Shown: positions 36,258 to 46,139 of the stretch, in pieces
How positions within the stretch are numbered: the first letter of the stretch is position 1
How the letters are laid out: every line of letters starts with the position of its first letter
DNA from: Helicobacter sp. 12S02232-10
GTDB lineage: Bacteria; Campylobacterota; Campylobacteria; Campylobacterales; Helicobacteraceae
DNA length: 64,000 bases
Reading direction: 5' to 3'
Assembly (NCBI RefSeq): GCF_002272895.1
Contig: NZ_MLAQ01000005.1
Span: 62,001-126,000 of the forward strand
Program-made: the position numbers and the translations under genes
Notes under the pieces: generated by a model
The model's input: only the letters and a program-made list of their open reading frames with translations
Told to the model about the DNA's origin: nothing
The model's database searches: none

Positions 36258-37279
36258 CGTTTATTCCTATTGAGAAGTTTGTTAGCTTGTGCAATCACTT
36301 CATCAGGCGTGATGAGTTTCATACAATTTTGATGTTTTAGCGGGCAGGTTCTTTTTTTGCACGGGGCGCATTTGAGTTTTTTGTTTAAAATGATGGCATT
36401 TTGGTGTTTCCACGGAGAGGTTTCTTGATCATTTGTGGGACCAAATATTGCAATGAGAGGAATTTGGAGTGCTGTTGCGATATGCATCGGACCGCTATCA
36501 TTGGTAATGAATAAATCAAGGGTGGCGATATTGTCTATTAGTGAGGAAATCGTGGTTTGACCTGTTAAATCGATGATATTTTTGATTGTTTCTTGGTGGG
36601 TGGAAAGTTTCTTCACGATTTCAATAATATCTTTGGTTGCGTTTATATCGCTTTGGTTTCCAAATAAGACAATTTCATAGTCTTTTTGTATTAGAGACAA
36701 GATTGTTTCGGCAAAATATTCTTTGAGCCATCTTTTTGCACTTCCAAATGCTGCACCAGGATTGATGCCTATTTTTACTTTTGTTTGAGAAAAATACTTG
36801 TTTTTGGAGGCAATCAATTTGAGGCTTGGGGCATTATGGGCAATTTGGCTTTGAGTTTGGTTTAATAAAGGCATCAAGAGGTTGCAATAGGATAATACCT
36901 GATGGATACCTGATTGAAATTTTATGGGATGGCTTAGAAAAAATGAACGAAAATTTTTTGCATAGCCGATTTTCAAAGGAGTCTTTGTCCAAAATAGAAG
37001 CATTGCTGAATAAATATTGTTAGTAAAAGTAATGGCAATGTCATATTTTCCAATCTTTTTAGCAAATTTATAAGTGGCTAAAATCCGACATTTTGATTTT
37101 TTCGTTTCATCGATAAAAAATGAACTGATGCGTGGATCTTTCTCAAATAAAGAGCATACTGCTTGTGTTCCTATAATACTAAAAGAAGCTTCTGGGAATT
37201 TGTCTTTAAGCATTTCGAATGCAGGGGTTGCCATCACGGCATCGCCCAGCCAGTTTGGCAGACGCAGTAAAATCTTCAT
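36254..37279 (-). CDS. waaF: ADP-heptose:LPS heptosyltransferase II
   Basis: GT9 glycosyltransferase adding the second heptose to the lipopolysaccharide inner core. 341 residues beginning MKILLRLPNWLGDAVMATPA, the GT9 acceptor-side signature. The second half has GINPGAAFGSAKRWLKEYFA, the nucleotide-site motif FITNDSGPMHIATAL and AIFGPTNDQETSPW. Near the C-terminus a cysteine-rich patch (KLKCAPCKKRTCP) is typical of WaaF. It diverges from hisS across 92 nt, the same arrangement as HP1191/HP1190. Confidence 0.94.
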   Translation of the reverse strand: MKILLRLPNWLGDAVMATPAFEMLKDKFPEASFSIIGTQAVCSLFEKDPRISSFFIDETKKSKCRILATYKFAKKIGKYDIAITFTNNIYSAMLLFWTKTPLKIGYAKNFRSFFLSHPIKFQSGIHQVLSYCNLLMPLLNQTQSQIAHNAPSLKLIASKNKYFSQTKVKIGINPGAAFGSAKRWLKEYFAETILSLIQKDYEIVLFGNQSDINATKDIIEIVKKLSTHQETIKNIIDLTGQTTISSLIDNIATLDLFITNDSGPMHIATALQIPLIAIFGPTNDQETSPWKHQNAIILNKKLKCAPCKKRTCPLKHQNCMKLITPDEVIAQANKLLNRNKR

Positions 37280-37371
37280 TGAAGGTCTCTTTTTGAGTTT
37301 AAATTAAACTGAATTTTACACTAAAGTGGCTAAAATTCAAGCACTGATTAAAAATTTGGAGAAACTCAAGG

Positions 37372-38694
37372 ATGTTGGTTGTTCCTAGAACTTTAAGCGG
37401 ATTTAAAGACAGATTGCCCAAAGAGGCGATGGCAAAAGCAAGGTTATTGGCAAAAGTATCTCAGGTGTTTGAGAGTTTTGGGTTTGTCCCGATTGAGACC
37501 CCTCATTTAGAATATGCTGATATTTTGGTCAAACAAGGAAGTGAAGAGATACAAAAAGAGCTTTATCGGTTTAAAGATCACGGGGGCAGAGATGTTGCAT
37601 TGCGATTTGATCAAACCGTGCCTTTGGCACGATTTATTTCGCAATATCACAATGAGGTGGGTTTGCCCTTTAAGCGCTATGTGATCGGGAATGTTTTTCG
37701 CGGGGAGAGAGCACAAAGAGGAAGGTATCGTGAATTTACCCAATGTGATTTTGATTTTATCGGTAGCCATTGCATTGCTTGCGATGCCGAGATTATCCAA
37801 GTTATTTATGCTTCGATGGTTTCTTTGGATATTGAAGAATTCACAGTTTGGCTCAACCATCGAGAAATCTTAAATGGAATTTGTAAGTATTTTGGGATAG
37901 AGGATAAAAAAAATATTGACACTACATTGAGAGTTATTGATAAATTAGACAAAATAGGCAAAGATGGTGTTTGTGAGGAATTAAAAAAAGAATTATGCAT
38001 CCCTGATAAAAAGATAGAAGGTTTGCTTAATGTTATGGGGATCAAACAAATTGGTGCGAGCGATGAGTTTTTTTCAGAGATAAGGTATCTCAAAGATTGG
38101 AATGATGCACTTAAAAAAGGGATTGGAGAGCTTGAAAAACTCTTTGAAATTTTCGCAGAACTAGAAATGGATCCCGATACTTATCGGGTCAATTTTTCAA
38201 TTGCTAGAGGATTGGGTTATTATACAGGCATCGTTTATGAAACTACTTTAAACCGCTTAAAGAATCTTGGAAGCGTATGCTCAGGAGGAAGATATGATAA
38301 TCTTACACGAACTTTTTCGAAAGAAAATATGAGCGGCGTGGGAGCTTCCATAGGGATTGATAGGCTTTTAGCAGGTCTTGATGAACTTGGACTTTTGAGT
38401 GCAAAATCAACTAGCGCGAGGGTTTTGATTATCTGTATGAGTGAATCCTATTTTGGTTTTGCACATAAACTTGCTGAATCTTTTCGGCATAGTCAAGTTG
38501 CTACAGAGGTTTATCCCGAAATCAATAAGCTTAAAAAACAATTTAGTTATGCTGATAGCAGGGGACACGAATTTGTAGTTGTGATTGGAGATGAAGAATA
38601 CGCAACAAAGACCATCACACTTAAAAATATGACATCAGGAATGCAGTTAGATCGTTTGAGTTTTTTGAAAGCTTTAGAAATTATTAAAGAATGA
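37372..38694 (+). CDS. hisS: Histidyl-tRNA synthetase
   Basis: Class II synthetase. 440 residues with motif 1 ([17 protein letters not shown]), motif 2 ([28 protein letters not shown]), the histidine A box [10 protein letters not shown] and motif 3 ([15 protein letters not shown]), plus the C-terminal anticodon-binding domain ([16 protein letters not shown]). Normal length. It is monocistronic between divergent waaF and the convergent metallophosphoesterase gene 5 nt away; no terminator hairpin was seen there. Confidence 0.97.
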   Translation: MLVVPRTLSGFKDRLPKEAMAKARLLAKVSQVFESFGFVPIETPHLEYADILVKQGSEEIQKELYRFKDHGGRDVALRFDQTVPLARFISQYHNEVGLPFKRYVIGNVFRGERAQRGRYREFTQCDFDFIGSHCIACDAEIIQVIYASMVSLDIEEFTVWLNHREILNGICKYFGIEDKKNIDTTLRVIDKLDKIGKDGVCEELKKELCIPDKKIEGLLNVMGIKQIGASDEFFSEIRYLKDWNDALKKGIGELEKLFEIFAELEMDPDTYRVNFSIARGLGYYTGIVYETTLNRLKNLGSVCSGGRYDNLTRTFSKENMSGVGASIGIDRLLAGLDELGLLSAKSTSARVLIICMSESYFGFAHKLAESFRHSQVATEVYPEINKLKKQFSYADSRGHEFVVVIGDEEYATKTITLKNMTSGMQLDRLSFLKALEIIKE

Positions 38695-38699
38695 AAGTT

Positions 38700-39857
38700 T
38701 TATGGTTTTGGAAATAGATTGATCAGTGTAATTTCTGAATGTGAGCCCACTCTCATAGGGGGTCCCCAAAATCCAGTTCCTTGATTGATGTATAAAAAGC
38801 GGTCATTTTCAATTTTATGCAGTCCCATTAAAAAAGGTTGTTGCAGTAAAACAGCTAAACTAAAAGGAAAAATTTGTCCGCCGTGAGTGTGACCACTTAG
38901 GATAATATCAACAGGTTTATCCTTTATTTTTTCAATAATTTTTGGTTGGTGTGAAAGCAAGATTGTAGGGATATTGCTTTGGATACCTTCGAAAGTTTTA
39001 TCAATATTAGGTTGCAAATAGCCCATACGGTTGCCCATTAGATCGGCATTTCCTGCAATATTGATTAGGGGAATTCCATTTTTAGAAATTAGGGAGTTTT
39101 GATTGATGAGAACGTGGAAACCTAAATCTTTCATTTTTTGAATGATATTATAAATATCGTGTAAATATTCGTGATTCCCTAATACATAATAAACTCCATA
39201 AGTTGCTTTGAGATTTTTTAGTTCATCAACTGCTTTGAGGACATTTTTTAATTTTGTATCCACAATATCCCCAGTAAGCACAATAAGATCAGGATCTTGA
39301 TCATTTACGAGTTCAACCATTTTTTTAACGCGACTTTCTTCAATAAGACCGCCGATATGGGTATCGCTTAATTGCACAATTTTTAAGGGTGAGCTAAGGT
39401 TAGCAAGAGGAATGGAGATTTTTTTTAAAATCGGATTAGATTCGCCATTATAGATTCCATAACCGATATAAATCATTGAGAGAACAATGACGATTCGTTG
39501 TAAGTAGTTGCGATAAGCCGTTCGTTTATTTTTGCTTGTAATGAAGTGTATAAAAATATTTAGAAATTGGTAAATAATCGTAGAGACAAATAATGAAAAT
39601 ACAACACCGATTGAGATTGAGATAAGCAGGTAGAGCCATTGTGGAACAAGTGGGAATTGTCTTAAAAACATATAAGCCACAGTGCCACAGAAGTTTAAAA
39701 ATGTGAAAAGTTTTAAAAAATTTCGAATTATTTTTAAGTTGCTTAATTGATAGAATAAACCCCGATAAACAATCAAATGAAGGAGTAAAAATATTGCCGA
39801 AGCCAAAAATGGAAACAAATAAGTTTGCATTTGAGCAATTTGAGGCGTATCTTCCAC
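38700..39857 (-). CDS. Membrane-anchored metallophosphoesterase (YaeI-like)
   Basis: 385 residues: four or five N-terminal membrane helices (about 12-150), then a calcineurin-like phosphoesterase with the full metal set VQLSDTHIGG, VLTGDIVD, YYVLGNHEY, LLSHQP and ILSGHTHGGQ. Relatives include YaeI/LpxH-like hydrolases; the substrate is unknown and could be lipid-linked. The displayed start is GTG at 39857 with AAAGGA 8 nt upstream; the ATG nine codons later is an alternative. It diverges from the phosphatase gene across about 100 nt. Confidence 0.88.
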   Translation of the reverse strand: MEDTPQIAQMQTYLFPFLASAIFLLLHLIVYRGLFYQLSNLKIIRNFLKLFTFLNFCGTVAYMFLRQFPLVPQWLYLLISISIGVVFSLFVSTIIYQFLNIFIHFITSKNKRTAYRNYLQRIVIVLSMIYIGYGIYNGESNPILKKISIPLANLSSPLKIVQLSDTHIGGLIEESRVKKMVELVNDQDPDLIVLTGDIVDTKLKNVLKAVDELKNLKATYGVYYVLGNHEYLHDIYNIIQKMKDLGFHVLINQNSLISKNGIPLINIAGNADLMGNRMGYLQPNIDKTFEGIQSNIPTILLSHQPKIIEKIKDKPVDIILSGHTHGGQIFPFSLAVLLQQPFLMGLHKIENDRFLYINQGTGFWGPPMRVGSHSEITLINLFPKP

Positions 39858-39959
39858 CGTTGGTATCCTTTGAAATTTAATATAAATTTTTGTATTATAC
39901 TTGAAAATAGCTCCATTTTATGGAATTTTGGCATTAAAATTTTAGGGAAAATGTAGGAA

Positions 39960-40418
39960 ATGAATATTTTATTTGTATGTCTAGGAAATATATGTCGCTC
40001 GCCTTTGGCAGAAGCGATAGCAAAGCATTATGTTTCAAAGTTTGGCTTGGTAGCAAGCATAGATTCGGCAGGAACTTCTGGATGGCATAATGGTGAGACT
40101 CCTTGTGAGGGTTCAATTTTGGTTGCTAAAAAACACCACATTGATATTTCTGGTTTTAGGAGTCGGAAAGTGAGCGTGTATGAAGACAGCGTATTTGATA
40201 TTATTGTTGCAATGGATCAAGCCAATGTCAGAGATTTGCTTGAAATGGGATTTGATCGTTCAAAGATTCGCAAACTGGGTGAGTTTGGACTAGAAAATGC
40301 TGATGTTCCTGATCCTTATCACTATAAAAATAATGAGGGTTTTGAATGTGTTTATAATATGATTGAAAAGGGAGTAAAGCATTTAATACAACAATATTTT
40401 AAAGTATCTGTTGAATAA
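39960..40418 (+). CDS. Low-molecular-weight protein tyrosine phosphatase
   Basis: 152 residues starting ILFVCLGNICRSPLAEAI, the phosphate loop C(x)5RS with nucleophile Cys at about 7, and the catalytic Asp in DVPDPYHYKN. Length is usual. First gene of a plus-strand run extending to 46974 with short or negative gaps. Bacterial relatives act on tyrosine kinases of capsule export or on host proteins; no partner kinase is visible here, so the substrate is open. Confidence 0.92.
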   Translation: MNILFVCLGNICRSPLAEAIAKHYVSKFGLVASIDSAGTSGWHNGETPCEGSILVAKKHHIDISGFRSRKVSVYEDSVFDIIVAMDQANVRDLLEMGFDRSKIRKLGEFGLENADVPDPYHYKNNEGFECVYNMIEKGVKHLIQQYFKVSVE

Positions 40419-40451
40419 AAAATGCTAGAATTTTGACAAAGGTTAATCAGA

Positions 40452-40802
40452 ATGAGATTATATGGAATTAAAAATTGTGGTAGCGTTCAGAAAGCACGAA
40501 ATTTTCTTGATGCTAGAAATATTTCTTATGAATTTATAGATTTAAAAATTCTCAAACCTAGTTTGGATGATATAAAAAAATGGGTTCAGATTAAAGGAAT
40601 TGATATTGTTTTGAATTCTAAAGGCACTACTTATAAGCGATTGGGACTTAAAAATATGGAATTGGATTTGAATGGCAAGATAGAGTATTGTTATGAAAAT
40701 CCGTTATTACTTAAGCGTCCCATTATTGATCAATTTGATGGCAATAAAGTTATTATAGGTTTTAATGAGCAAAATTATCAAGAAATTTTTGGTGCAATAT
40801 GA
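40452..40802 (+). CDS. ArsC/Spx-family thioredoxin-fold protein
   Basis: 116 residues with the ArsC-like start RLYGIKNCGSVQKARNFLD (single N-terminal Cys, no CxxC), FIDLKILKPSLDDIKKWV, and the cis-Pro region LLLKRPIIDQFDGNKVIIGF where family members have RP. It most resembles YffB/ArsC-related proteins of unknown substrate rather than true arsenate reductases. 33 nt after the phosphatase, 4-nt overlap with the NlpC/P60 lipoprotein gene. Confidence 0.85.
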   Translation: MRLYGIKNCGSVQKARNFLDARNISYEFIDLKILKPSLDDIKKWVQIKGIDIVLNSKGTTYKRLGLKNMELDLNGKIEYCYENPLLLKRPIIDQFDGNKVIIGFNEQNYQEIFGAI

Positions 40803-42148
40803 AGATCTTTTTATTAGCAATTTTGACATTTTTGATTATAGGGTGCGCAAGCAAAGATGCTCCTTTGGCAGATTTGTCATTACCTCAAGATGCAAGTTTT
40901 TATATCCAACAAGGAGAGAATATCAGCTTATCTCCAAAGGTTTTACAGGATTTGAAAGAGAATTATTTGAAAGTTTGGTTTTCTCCTTGGACAAGTATGA
41001 AAGTCGATCAGAATAAAGATGAAGTGTTTTGGGTAGCACCCTCTTTGCTTAAAAATCCTGGTTATGGCGAAAATCTTAAAAAAAATCCTCTTGAATATAC
41101 AACTGAGATTTATAAAGATATGGATATACAGAATTATCCCAGTGCTTCGATTAAAGCCATTATTACAACTGATACTAGCGTTCGTGCTGTTCCAAGTGAA
41201 AAACCTCGATACAACTCTCCAAGCGGATATCCTTTTGATCGGTGGCAAAATTCTTTGATATTTCAAGGGACGCCTGTTTTGATTACCCATTATGATCTTT
41301 CTAAAGAGTGGGTTCATATTCAAAGCAGTTTTGTGTATGGTTGGGTAAAATCAAGTGATATTGCCAAAATACATCAAAAAGATATTGATTATTTATTGTC
41401 ATTAAAGAATTATGTTGTTCCTAACAGAGATAAAATCCCTTTGTATAATTCTAAAGGGGAATTTTTGACCCAAGCACGTATTGGAGAGATTTTTGCGATC
41501 AAACCTGCTGATAAGACAAAAGTCGAAAAAAGCAACGTTAAAAAAGTTTATGTTTATAAAAAAAATATCGATGGTTATGCACTATTGATTCCACCAGAGA
41601 TTAATGATTCGGATTTTAGTGCTTTTCCCAAAAAGATAGATGCTGATTCTATGGCCGGAGTCATCAATGCGATGATGGGGCAAAGATATGGTTGGGGAGG
41701 GATACTTGAAAATCGAGATTGTTCAGCATTCACAAGGGATAGCTTTGCAAATTTTGGGATATTATTACCTAGAAATTCCGCATCGCAGGTTAAATATGCA
41801 AATAATATGATTGATTTGAGCCAATACAGCGCCAAAGAAAAAGAGCAATATATCATTAAACACGCTACCCCATTTGCGACAATTTTGTGGTTGAAGGGGC
41901 ATATTATGCTTTATATCGGAACCTACAAAGGCAAAGCTATGGTAGCCCATAGTGCTTGGAGTATTTCTACTTCAAAGATGTTTTCAAAACAGCAAAATAT
42001 ACTTGGTGGGGTTGTGATCACAACCCTTTGGGTTGGAAAAGAGAAAAATGGCATTTTTTCTAGATCTAAAATGCTGATTGACAGGGTTTTAGGAATGTCT
42101 GATTTATATGATTACGCTTTAAGCGTCGATTTATCTGAAGGGCAATAG
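40799..42148 (+). CDS. NlpC/P60 lipoprotein with SH3 domains
   Basis: 449 residues. Lipoprotein signal MKIFLLAILTFLIIGC (Cys 16). The middle carries SH3-like modules (TTDTSVRAVPSEKPRYNSPS; EWVHIQSSFVYGWVKSSDIA), and the C-terminal C40 peptidase domain has Cys in GGILENRDCSAFTRDSF, His in LKGHIMLYIG and a further polar residue in MVAHSAW. It should cleave peptidoglycan peptides at the cell envelope. It starts within the previous stop (ATGA) and ends overlapping the GTG start of znuA. In H. pylori a similar protein is encoded beside mqo, as I recall. Confidence 0.88.
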   Translation: MKIFLLAILTFLIIGCASKDAPLADLSLPQDASFYIQQGENISLSPKVLQDLKENYLKVWFSPWTSMKVDQNKDEVFWVAPSLLKNPGYGENLKKNPLEYTTEIYKDMDIQNYPSASIKAIITTDTSVRAVPSEKPRYNSPSGYPFDRWQNSLIFQGTPVLITHYDLSKEWVHIQSSFVYGWVKSSDIAKIHQKDIDYLLSLKNYVVPNRDKIPLYNSKGEFLTQARIGEIFAIKPADKTKVEKSNVKKVYVYKKNIDGYALLIPPEINDSDFSAFPKKIDADSMAGVINAMMGQRYGWGGILENRDCSAFTRDSFANFGILLPRNSASQVKYANNMIDLSQYSAKEKEQYIIKHATPFATILWLKGHIMLYIGTYKGKAMVAHSAWSISTSKMFSKQQNILGGVVITTLWVGKEKNGIFSRSKMLIDRVLGMSDLYDYALSVDLSEGQ

Positions 42149-42999
42149 TGAGAGTTCTAATCTTTATCCTTATTTTTTTGGGATTTTCTTGGGGAGCGGG
42201 TAAAATAAATGTAATTGTGAGCGTGATCCCACAAATTTATTTTGTTAAAAAAATTGCTGGGGATTATGCGAATGCTATTGCTATGGTTCCTGATGGCAGG
42301 AGCCCTGAAACTTATGAACCGCTTCCAAGTCAGATTGGGCAAATCAAGGATGCTTCTATTTATTTAGGGGTTGGAATGGAATTTGAGAGAGTGTGGAAAG
42401 ATCGTTTTATGGGCGTGAATCCGTCGATGAAATTTCTAGATTTGTCCAAAGGATTGAATCTTTTGGAACATTCAGAAGATGATCACACGCAAAAACACCA
42501 TAAAGGGCACGATCCACATATTTGGATGTCCGTTAAGCTTTCCAAAATTCAAGCCCATAGAATTTATGAAGCTCTATCTGAGATTGATCCCTCAAGGAAT
42601 TTGATTTATAAAAAAAATTTAGAGAAATTTTTAAAGGAGATTGATCATCTTGATTCTGAAGTGGAGGCTATATTTTCTGAAAACGGGGCTCAGAAAGTTT
42701 TTGTCGTCTATCATCCTGCTTTTGGTTATTTAGCAAGAGAATATGGTTTGAAAGAGATTACCCTTGAAAATGAAGGCAAATCCCCAAAGACAAAACAGAT
42801 GGTTGCATTGAGGAAACTTATTACTCAAAAACATATTCAAGTCATTTATATACAGCCTCAATTTTCTAAACAACACATCACTTCTTTAGCCAATGATTTG
42901 AAACTTAAAATTTTAGAGCTTGATCCTTTAAAAGAAGATTGGGAAAACAACATTTTATATATATGTCGTACAATCGCTACGCAAGGGAAAAATCATTGA
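42148..42999 (+). CDS. znuA: Zinc ABC transporter, periplasmic binding protein
   Basis: 283 residues, start GTG at 42148, signal peptide VLIFILIFLGFSWGA. Cluster A-1 features: VIVSVIPQIYFVKKIAG, MVPDGRSPETYEPLPSQI (family usually has HSPH-TYEP; the first His is not obvious), a His-rich loop EDDHTQKHHKGHDPHIWMS that supplies zinc ligands, VVYHPAFGYLAREYGL and IQPQFSKQ. The His-rich loop favours zinc over manganese. Stop overlaps the TTG start of znuC. Zur/Fur control is likely but no operator was identified. Confidence 0.88.
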   Translation: MRVLIFILIFLGFSWGAGKINVIVSVIPQIYFVKKIAGDYANAIAMVPDGRSPETYEPLPSQIGQIKDASIYLGVGMEFERVWKDRFMGVNPSMKFLDLSKGLNLLEHSEDDHTQKHHKGHDPHIWMSVKLSKIQAHRIYEALSEIDPSRNLIYKKNLEKFLKEIDHLDSEVEAIFSENGAQKVFVVYHPAFGYLAREYGLKEITLENEGKSPKTKQMVALRKLITQKHIQVIYIQPQFSKQHITSLANDLKLKILELDPLKEDWENNILYICRTIATQGKNH

Positions 43000-43721
43000 G
43001 TTGCAAACTTCTTGAATGTAAGGATTTATTCTATCGTTATGGCAAAGAGTATGTTTTAAAAAATGTAAATTTCTCTGTAGATGAAAGTGATTTTTTAGCA
43101 GTGATTGGTCCAAATGGTGGGGGTAAAACGACTTTAATTAAAATTTTGCTTGGTTTAAATAAGCCCAATAAAGGTGGCGTTTTTTATCCCAATCGTTCTA
43201 TTTTTAACCCCCAAAGCTTGATCGGTTATGTACCACAAGATACTACTATTAACAGCGATTTTCCGATACAGGCTATTGATGTTGTAAAAATGGGATTTTT
43301 AAAGCGGAAGCTTTTTGGGTGTAGAATGGGAAAAGAAGAAACTTTTGCTGCACTTGATATGCTTGAAAGATTAGGGGTGCTCCATTTGGCCTACAAAAGA
43401 ATTTCTAATCTTTCAGGTGGGCAAAGGCAAAGGGTTTTGATAGCTCGTGCGCTTTGTGGCAATCCGAAACTGATCATTTTGGATGAGCCAACTTCAAGTA
43501 TTGATATTAAGGCGCAAAAAGAAATTTATAAAATATTAAAGACGTTTAACCTCAATCATACTATAATTGTAATAAGCCATGACCTATCTATACTTTTGGG
43601 ATATGCATCAAGAGTTCTTTATGTAAATAGAGAAGTGGTGGTGCATAAAATTCCAAAAATAAATCTGGATACAGACGGGCATATATGTGAGGTTGATCTG
43701 CTTGATAAATTTGCAATTTGA
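42996..43721 (+). CDS. znuC: Zinc ABC transporter, ATPase
   Basis: 241 residues from TTG at 42996, which overlaps the znuA stop (TTGA) and has AAGGGA upstream; a longer start inside znuA is rejected. Walker A GPNGGGKTTLIKILLG, Q-loop YVPQDTTINSDFP, signature LSGGQRQRVLIARAL, Walker B LIILDEPTSSID and the switch His in VISHDLSI are all present. It energises uptake through ZnuB. Followed after 9 nt by mqo rather than znuB. Confidence 0.92.
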   Translation: MSCKLLECKDLFYRYGKEYVLKNVNFSVDESDFLAVIGPNGGGKTTLIKILLGLNKPNKGGVFYPNRSIFNPQSLIGYVPQDTTINSDFPIQAIDVVKMGFLKRKLFGCRMGKEETFAALDMLERLGVLHLAYKRISNLSGGQRQRVLIARALCGNPKLIILDEPTSSIDIKAQKEIYKILKTFNLNHTIIVISHDLSILLGYASRVLYVNREVVVHKIPKINLDTDGHICEVDLLDKFAI

Positions 43722-43730
43722 GGAGTAAAA

Positions 43731-45086
43731 ATGGAAAATGAATTTGATGTTGTCATTATTGGGGGAGGCGTGTCTGGTTGCGCAGCTTTTTATGCGATGA
43801 GTGAATATAGTGATATTAAAAAGATTGCCATTGTTGAAAAATGCGATCGACTTGCAAAAGTAAGTTCAAGCGCAAAAGCAAATTCCCAAACAATTCACGA
43901 TGGTTCGATTGAAACGAATTACACAGTTGAAAAGGCTAAAAAAGTTAAGCTTTCTGCCTATAAGGTTAGACATTATGCTTTGAATAAAAATTTACAAAAT
44001 AAAGTGATTTTTGAGAATCAAAAAATGGCGATCGGGGTAGGGGAAAACGAATGTAGGTTTATGACAGAGCGTCACGAAAGTTTTAAGGAAATTTTTCCTA
44101 ATCTAGAGTTTTTTGACAAAAATAAAATCAAAGAGCTTGAACCTAAGGTCATTTTGCGTGCAGATGGTACAGACAGAAGTGAGAATGTAGTCGGATCAGG
44201 ATTTAAGAAAGATTGGTGTGCAATGAATTTTGGGCTTTTAAGTGAGAATTTTGTCGAAGAATCCAAAAAACTCAATCCAAATAATGAAGTATTTTTGAAT
44301 TTTCGGGTTAAAAAAATAGAGCCTCGTGCAGATGGCTATGCCTTGATATCTGAAAATTCTGATGAAATTTATGCTAAATTTGTATTGGTTAATGCTGGTT
44401 CTTATTCCCTCCCATTAGCTCAGTCGATGGGATATGGGATGGATTTGGGTTGTTTGCCTGTCGCAGGAAGTTTTTATTTTGTCCCTGATTTATTAAGAGG
44501 CAAAGTTTATACGGTTCAAAATCCAAAACTTCCATTTGCAGCCGTTCATGGGGATCCTGATGTAGCGATCAAGGGTAAGACAAGAATCGGACCCACAGCC
44601 CTTACAATGCCAAAATTAGAGAGGAATAAGCATTGGCTTGGAGGCATTAGTATGGAACTTTTAAAAATGGATTTAAATAAAGAAGTTTTTAAAATTGCAC
44701 TTGATTTATTCTCTGATAAAGAGATTCGTGATTATGTATTTAAAAATATGATTTTTGAAATGCCATTTTTTGGAAAAAGAAAATTCCTTAAAGATGCACA
44801 AAAAATTATCCCATCATTAAAATTGGAAGATTTGGAATATGCCCAAGGTTTTGGAGAAGTGAGACCACAGGTTTTAGATCGAGCAAAAAGAAAGCTTGAA
44901 CTTGGGGAGAAAAAAATTTCTACGGGCAAGGGGATTACTTTCAATATGACTCCTTCTCCTGGAGCGACAAGCTGTCTTCAAAATGCCTTGAATGACTCCC
45001 AAGAAATTGCAGCTTATTTGGGTGTCAAATTTGATTTGGAAAGATTTTATAAAGATCTTTCTCCTGAAGAGCTTGAAAATTTATAA
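43731..45086 (+). CDS. mqo: Malate:quinone oxidoreductase (epsilonproteobacterial type)
   Basis: Membrane-associated FAD enzyme oxidising malate to oxaloacetate and passing electrons to the quinone pool, replacing NAD malate dehydrogenase. 451 residues with the FAD motif [18 protein letters not shown] at the N-terminus, [42 protein letters not shown], and a C-terminal [22 protein letters not shown]. Size and motifs match HP0086-type Mqo. The gene sits between znuC and znuB (9- and 16-nt gaps), an unexpected place for a respiratory enzyme. Confidence 0.92.
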   Translation: MENEFDVVIIGGGVSGCAAFYAMSEYSDIKKIAIVEKCDRLAKVSSSAKANSQTIHDGSIETNYTVEKAKKVKLSAYKVRHYALNKNLQNKVIFENQKMAIGVGENECRFMTERHESFKEIFPNLEFFDKNKIKELEPKVILRADGTDRSENVVGSGFKKDWCAMNFGLLSENFVEESKKLNPNNEVFLNFRVKKIEPRADGYALISENSDEIYAKFVLVNAGSYSLPLAQSMGYGMDLGCLPVAGSFYFVPDLLRGKVYTVQNPKLPFAAVHGDPDVAIKGKTRIGPTALTMPKLERNKHWLGGISMELLKMDLNKEVFKIALDLFSDKEIRDYVFKNMIFEMPFFGKRKFLKDAQKIIPSLKLEDLEYAQGFGEVRPQVLDRAKRKLELGEKKISTGKGITFNMTPSPGATSCLQNALNDSQEIAAYLGVKFDLERFYKDLSPEELENL

Positions 45087-45102
45087 ATAAAGCGTTATTC
45101 AA

Positions 45103-45930
45103 ATGATGGAGCTTTTGTCTTATTCCTTTATTCAAAATGCATTGATCGCCTCTTTTTTGATCAGCATTTGTGCAGGAATTATCGGTTCCATTGTTGTTTC
45201 AAATAAAACAGTATTTTTGACCGGAGGAGTTGCTCATAGTGCTTTTGGTGGGGTAGGGGTTGCCTTGTTTTTTGGTTTTAATGCGACTTTAGGTGCTTCA
45301 CTTGCAGGCGTGTTAATGGCATTACTGATGGTTTATGCAACACTTAAATATAAGGATAAGATCGATACATTTATCGCTGCAAGTTGGGCTCTTGGGATGG
45401 CAATCGGGATTATTTTGATTGATCTGACTCCTGGTTATGGGAGTGATCTTACGAGTTATCTTTTTGGTTCTATTATTGCTGTTGCTCCAAATGATATCCT
45501 CAGTATTGCTATATTTGATATTGTCTTGCTTATTTTTGTAATATTTTATTATCGAGAGCTTTTGAGTATTTTTTATGATAGCGAATTTTGTCAATTAAAA
45601 AAGATTAATGTACAGATTTTTAATATTGTTATTTTTGTTCTAGTTTCTTTGGGTGTGGTGATGAGTATGAGTGCAGCTGGCTTGATATTGGTGCTTTCAA
45701 TTTTATCCATACCTGCTTATATTGCAACAATGTTTGTATCTTCTTTAAAATTTCAGATGTTGTTTTCGTGGGTATTGTCATTGATTTTTATGTGGAGTGG
45801 TTTTTTTATTTCTTATATTTATGATTTGAGTGTGGGTGCTTGTATTGTGGTTGTATCAGTGATTGGAATGGGGCTTGCAATTTTGCTTAAGAATGTATTT
45901 TATAATTTTAAAATTTTACAAGGAAAATGA
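45103..45930 (+). CDS. znuB: Zinc ABC transporter, permease
   Basis: 275 residues, eight to nine membrane helices, ABC-3 family. Signatures: SICAGIIGSIVVSNKTVFLTGGVAHSAFGGVG (coupling region), FIAASWALGMAIGIIL and GLILVLSILSIPAYIA. Two adjacent ATG codons (45103 and 45106) are possible starts with only weak ribosome sites. Stop overlaps the next ATG (ATGA). It completes ZnuABC despite the mqo insertion. Confidence 0.9.
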   Translation: MMELLSYSFIQNALIASFLISICAGIIGSIVVSNKTVFLTGGVAHSAFGGVGVALFFGFNATLGASLAGVLMALLMVYATLKYKDKIDTFIAASWALGMAIGIILIDLTPGYGSDLTSYLFGSIIAVAPNDILSIAIFDIVLLIFVIFYYRELLSIFYDSEFCQLKKINVQIFNIVIFVLVSLGVVMSMSAAGLILVLSILSIPAYIATMFVSSLKFQMLFSWVLSLIFMWSGFFISYIYDLSVGACIVVVSVIGMGLAILLKNVFYNFKILQGK

Positions 45931-46139
45931 TGACTGAGTTTGAAAAGGCAGATCTTGCTTTGAATGCAGCAAGGAAAGCTGTTAGAATTGTTATTTTTAT
46001 CGGTATGTTTGCAGTTCTTTTGACAATGATTAATATTTATGTTCTGCTCAATCAAATAACAGCCACTGCGCAAATGAGCAAGGAAATGCATATTTTGAAT
46101 GACAGAGTGGAAGGTTTAGAGAAAGAAATTGAAAAATAA
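45927..46139 (+). CDS. Small single-span membrane protein
   Basis: 70 residues: an amphipathic N-terminus (EFEKADLALNAARKAV), one membrane helix (VIFIGMFAVLLTMINIYVLL) and a short coiled coil (MHILNDRVEGLEKEIEK). Similar small proteins (DUF5408-like) occur in Helicobacter, from memory. Coupled to znuB by ATGA and overlapping the following outer-membrane gene by 11 nt. No function can be assigned. Confidence 0.72.
   Translation: MMTEFEKADLALNAARKAVRIVIFIGMFAVLLTMINIYVLLNQITATAQMSKEMHILNDRVEGLEKEIEK

Noticed and set aside
37325-37350. Sigma-54-like GG...GC upstream of hisS
   Set aside because: The spacing between GG and GC is 11 nt, not 10, and hisS is a housekeeping gene.
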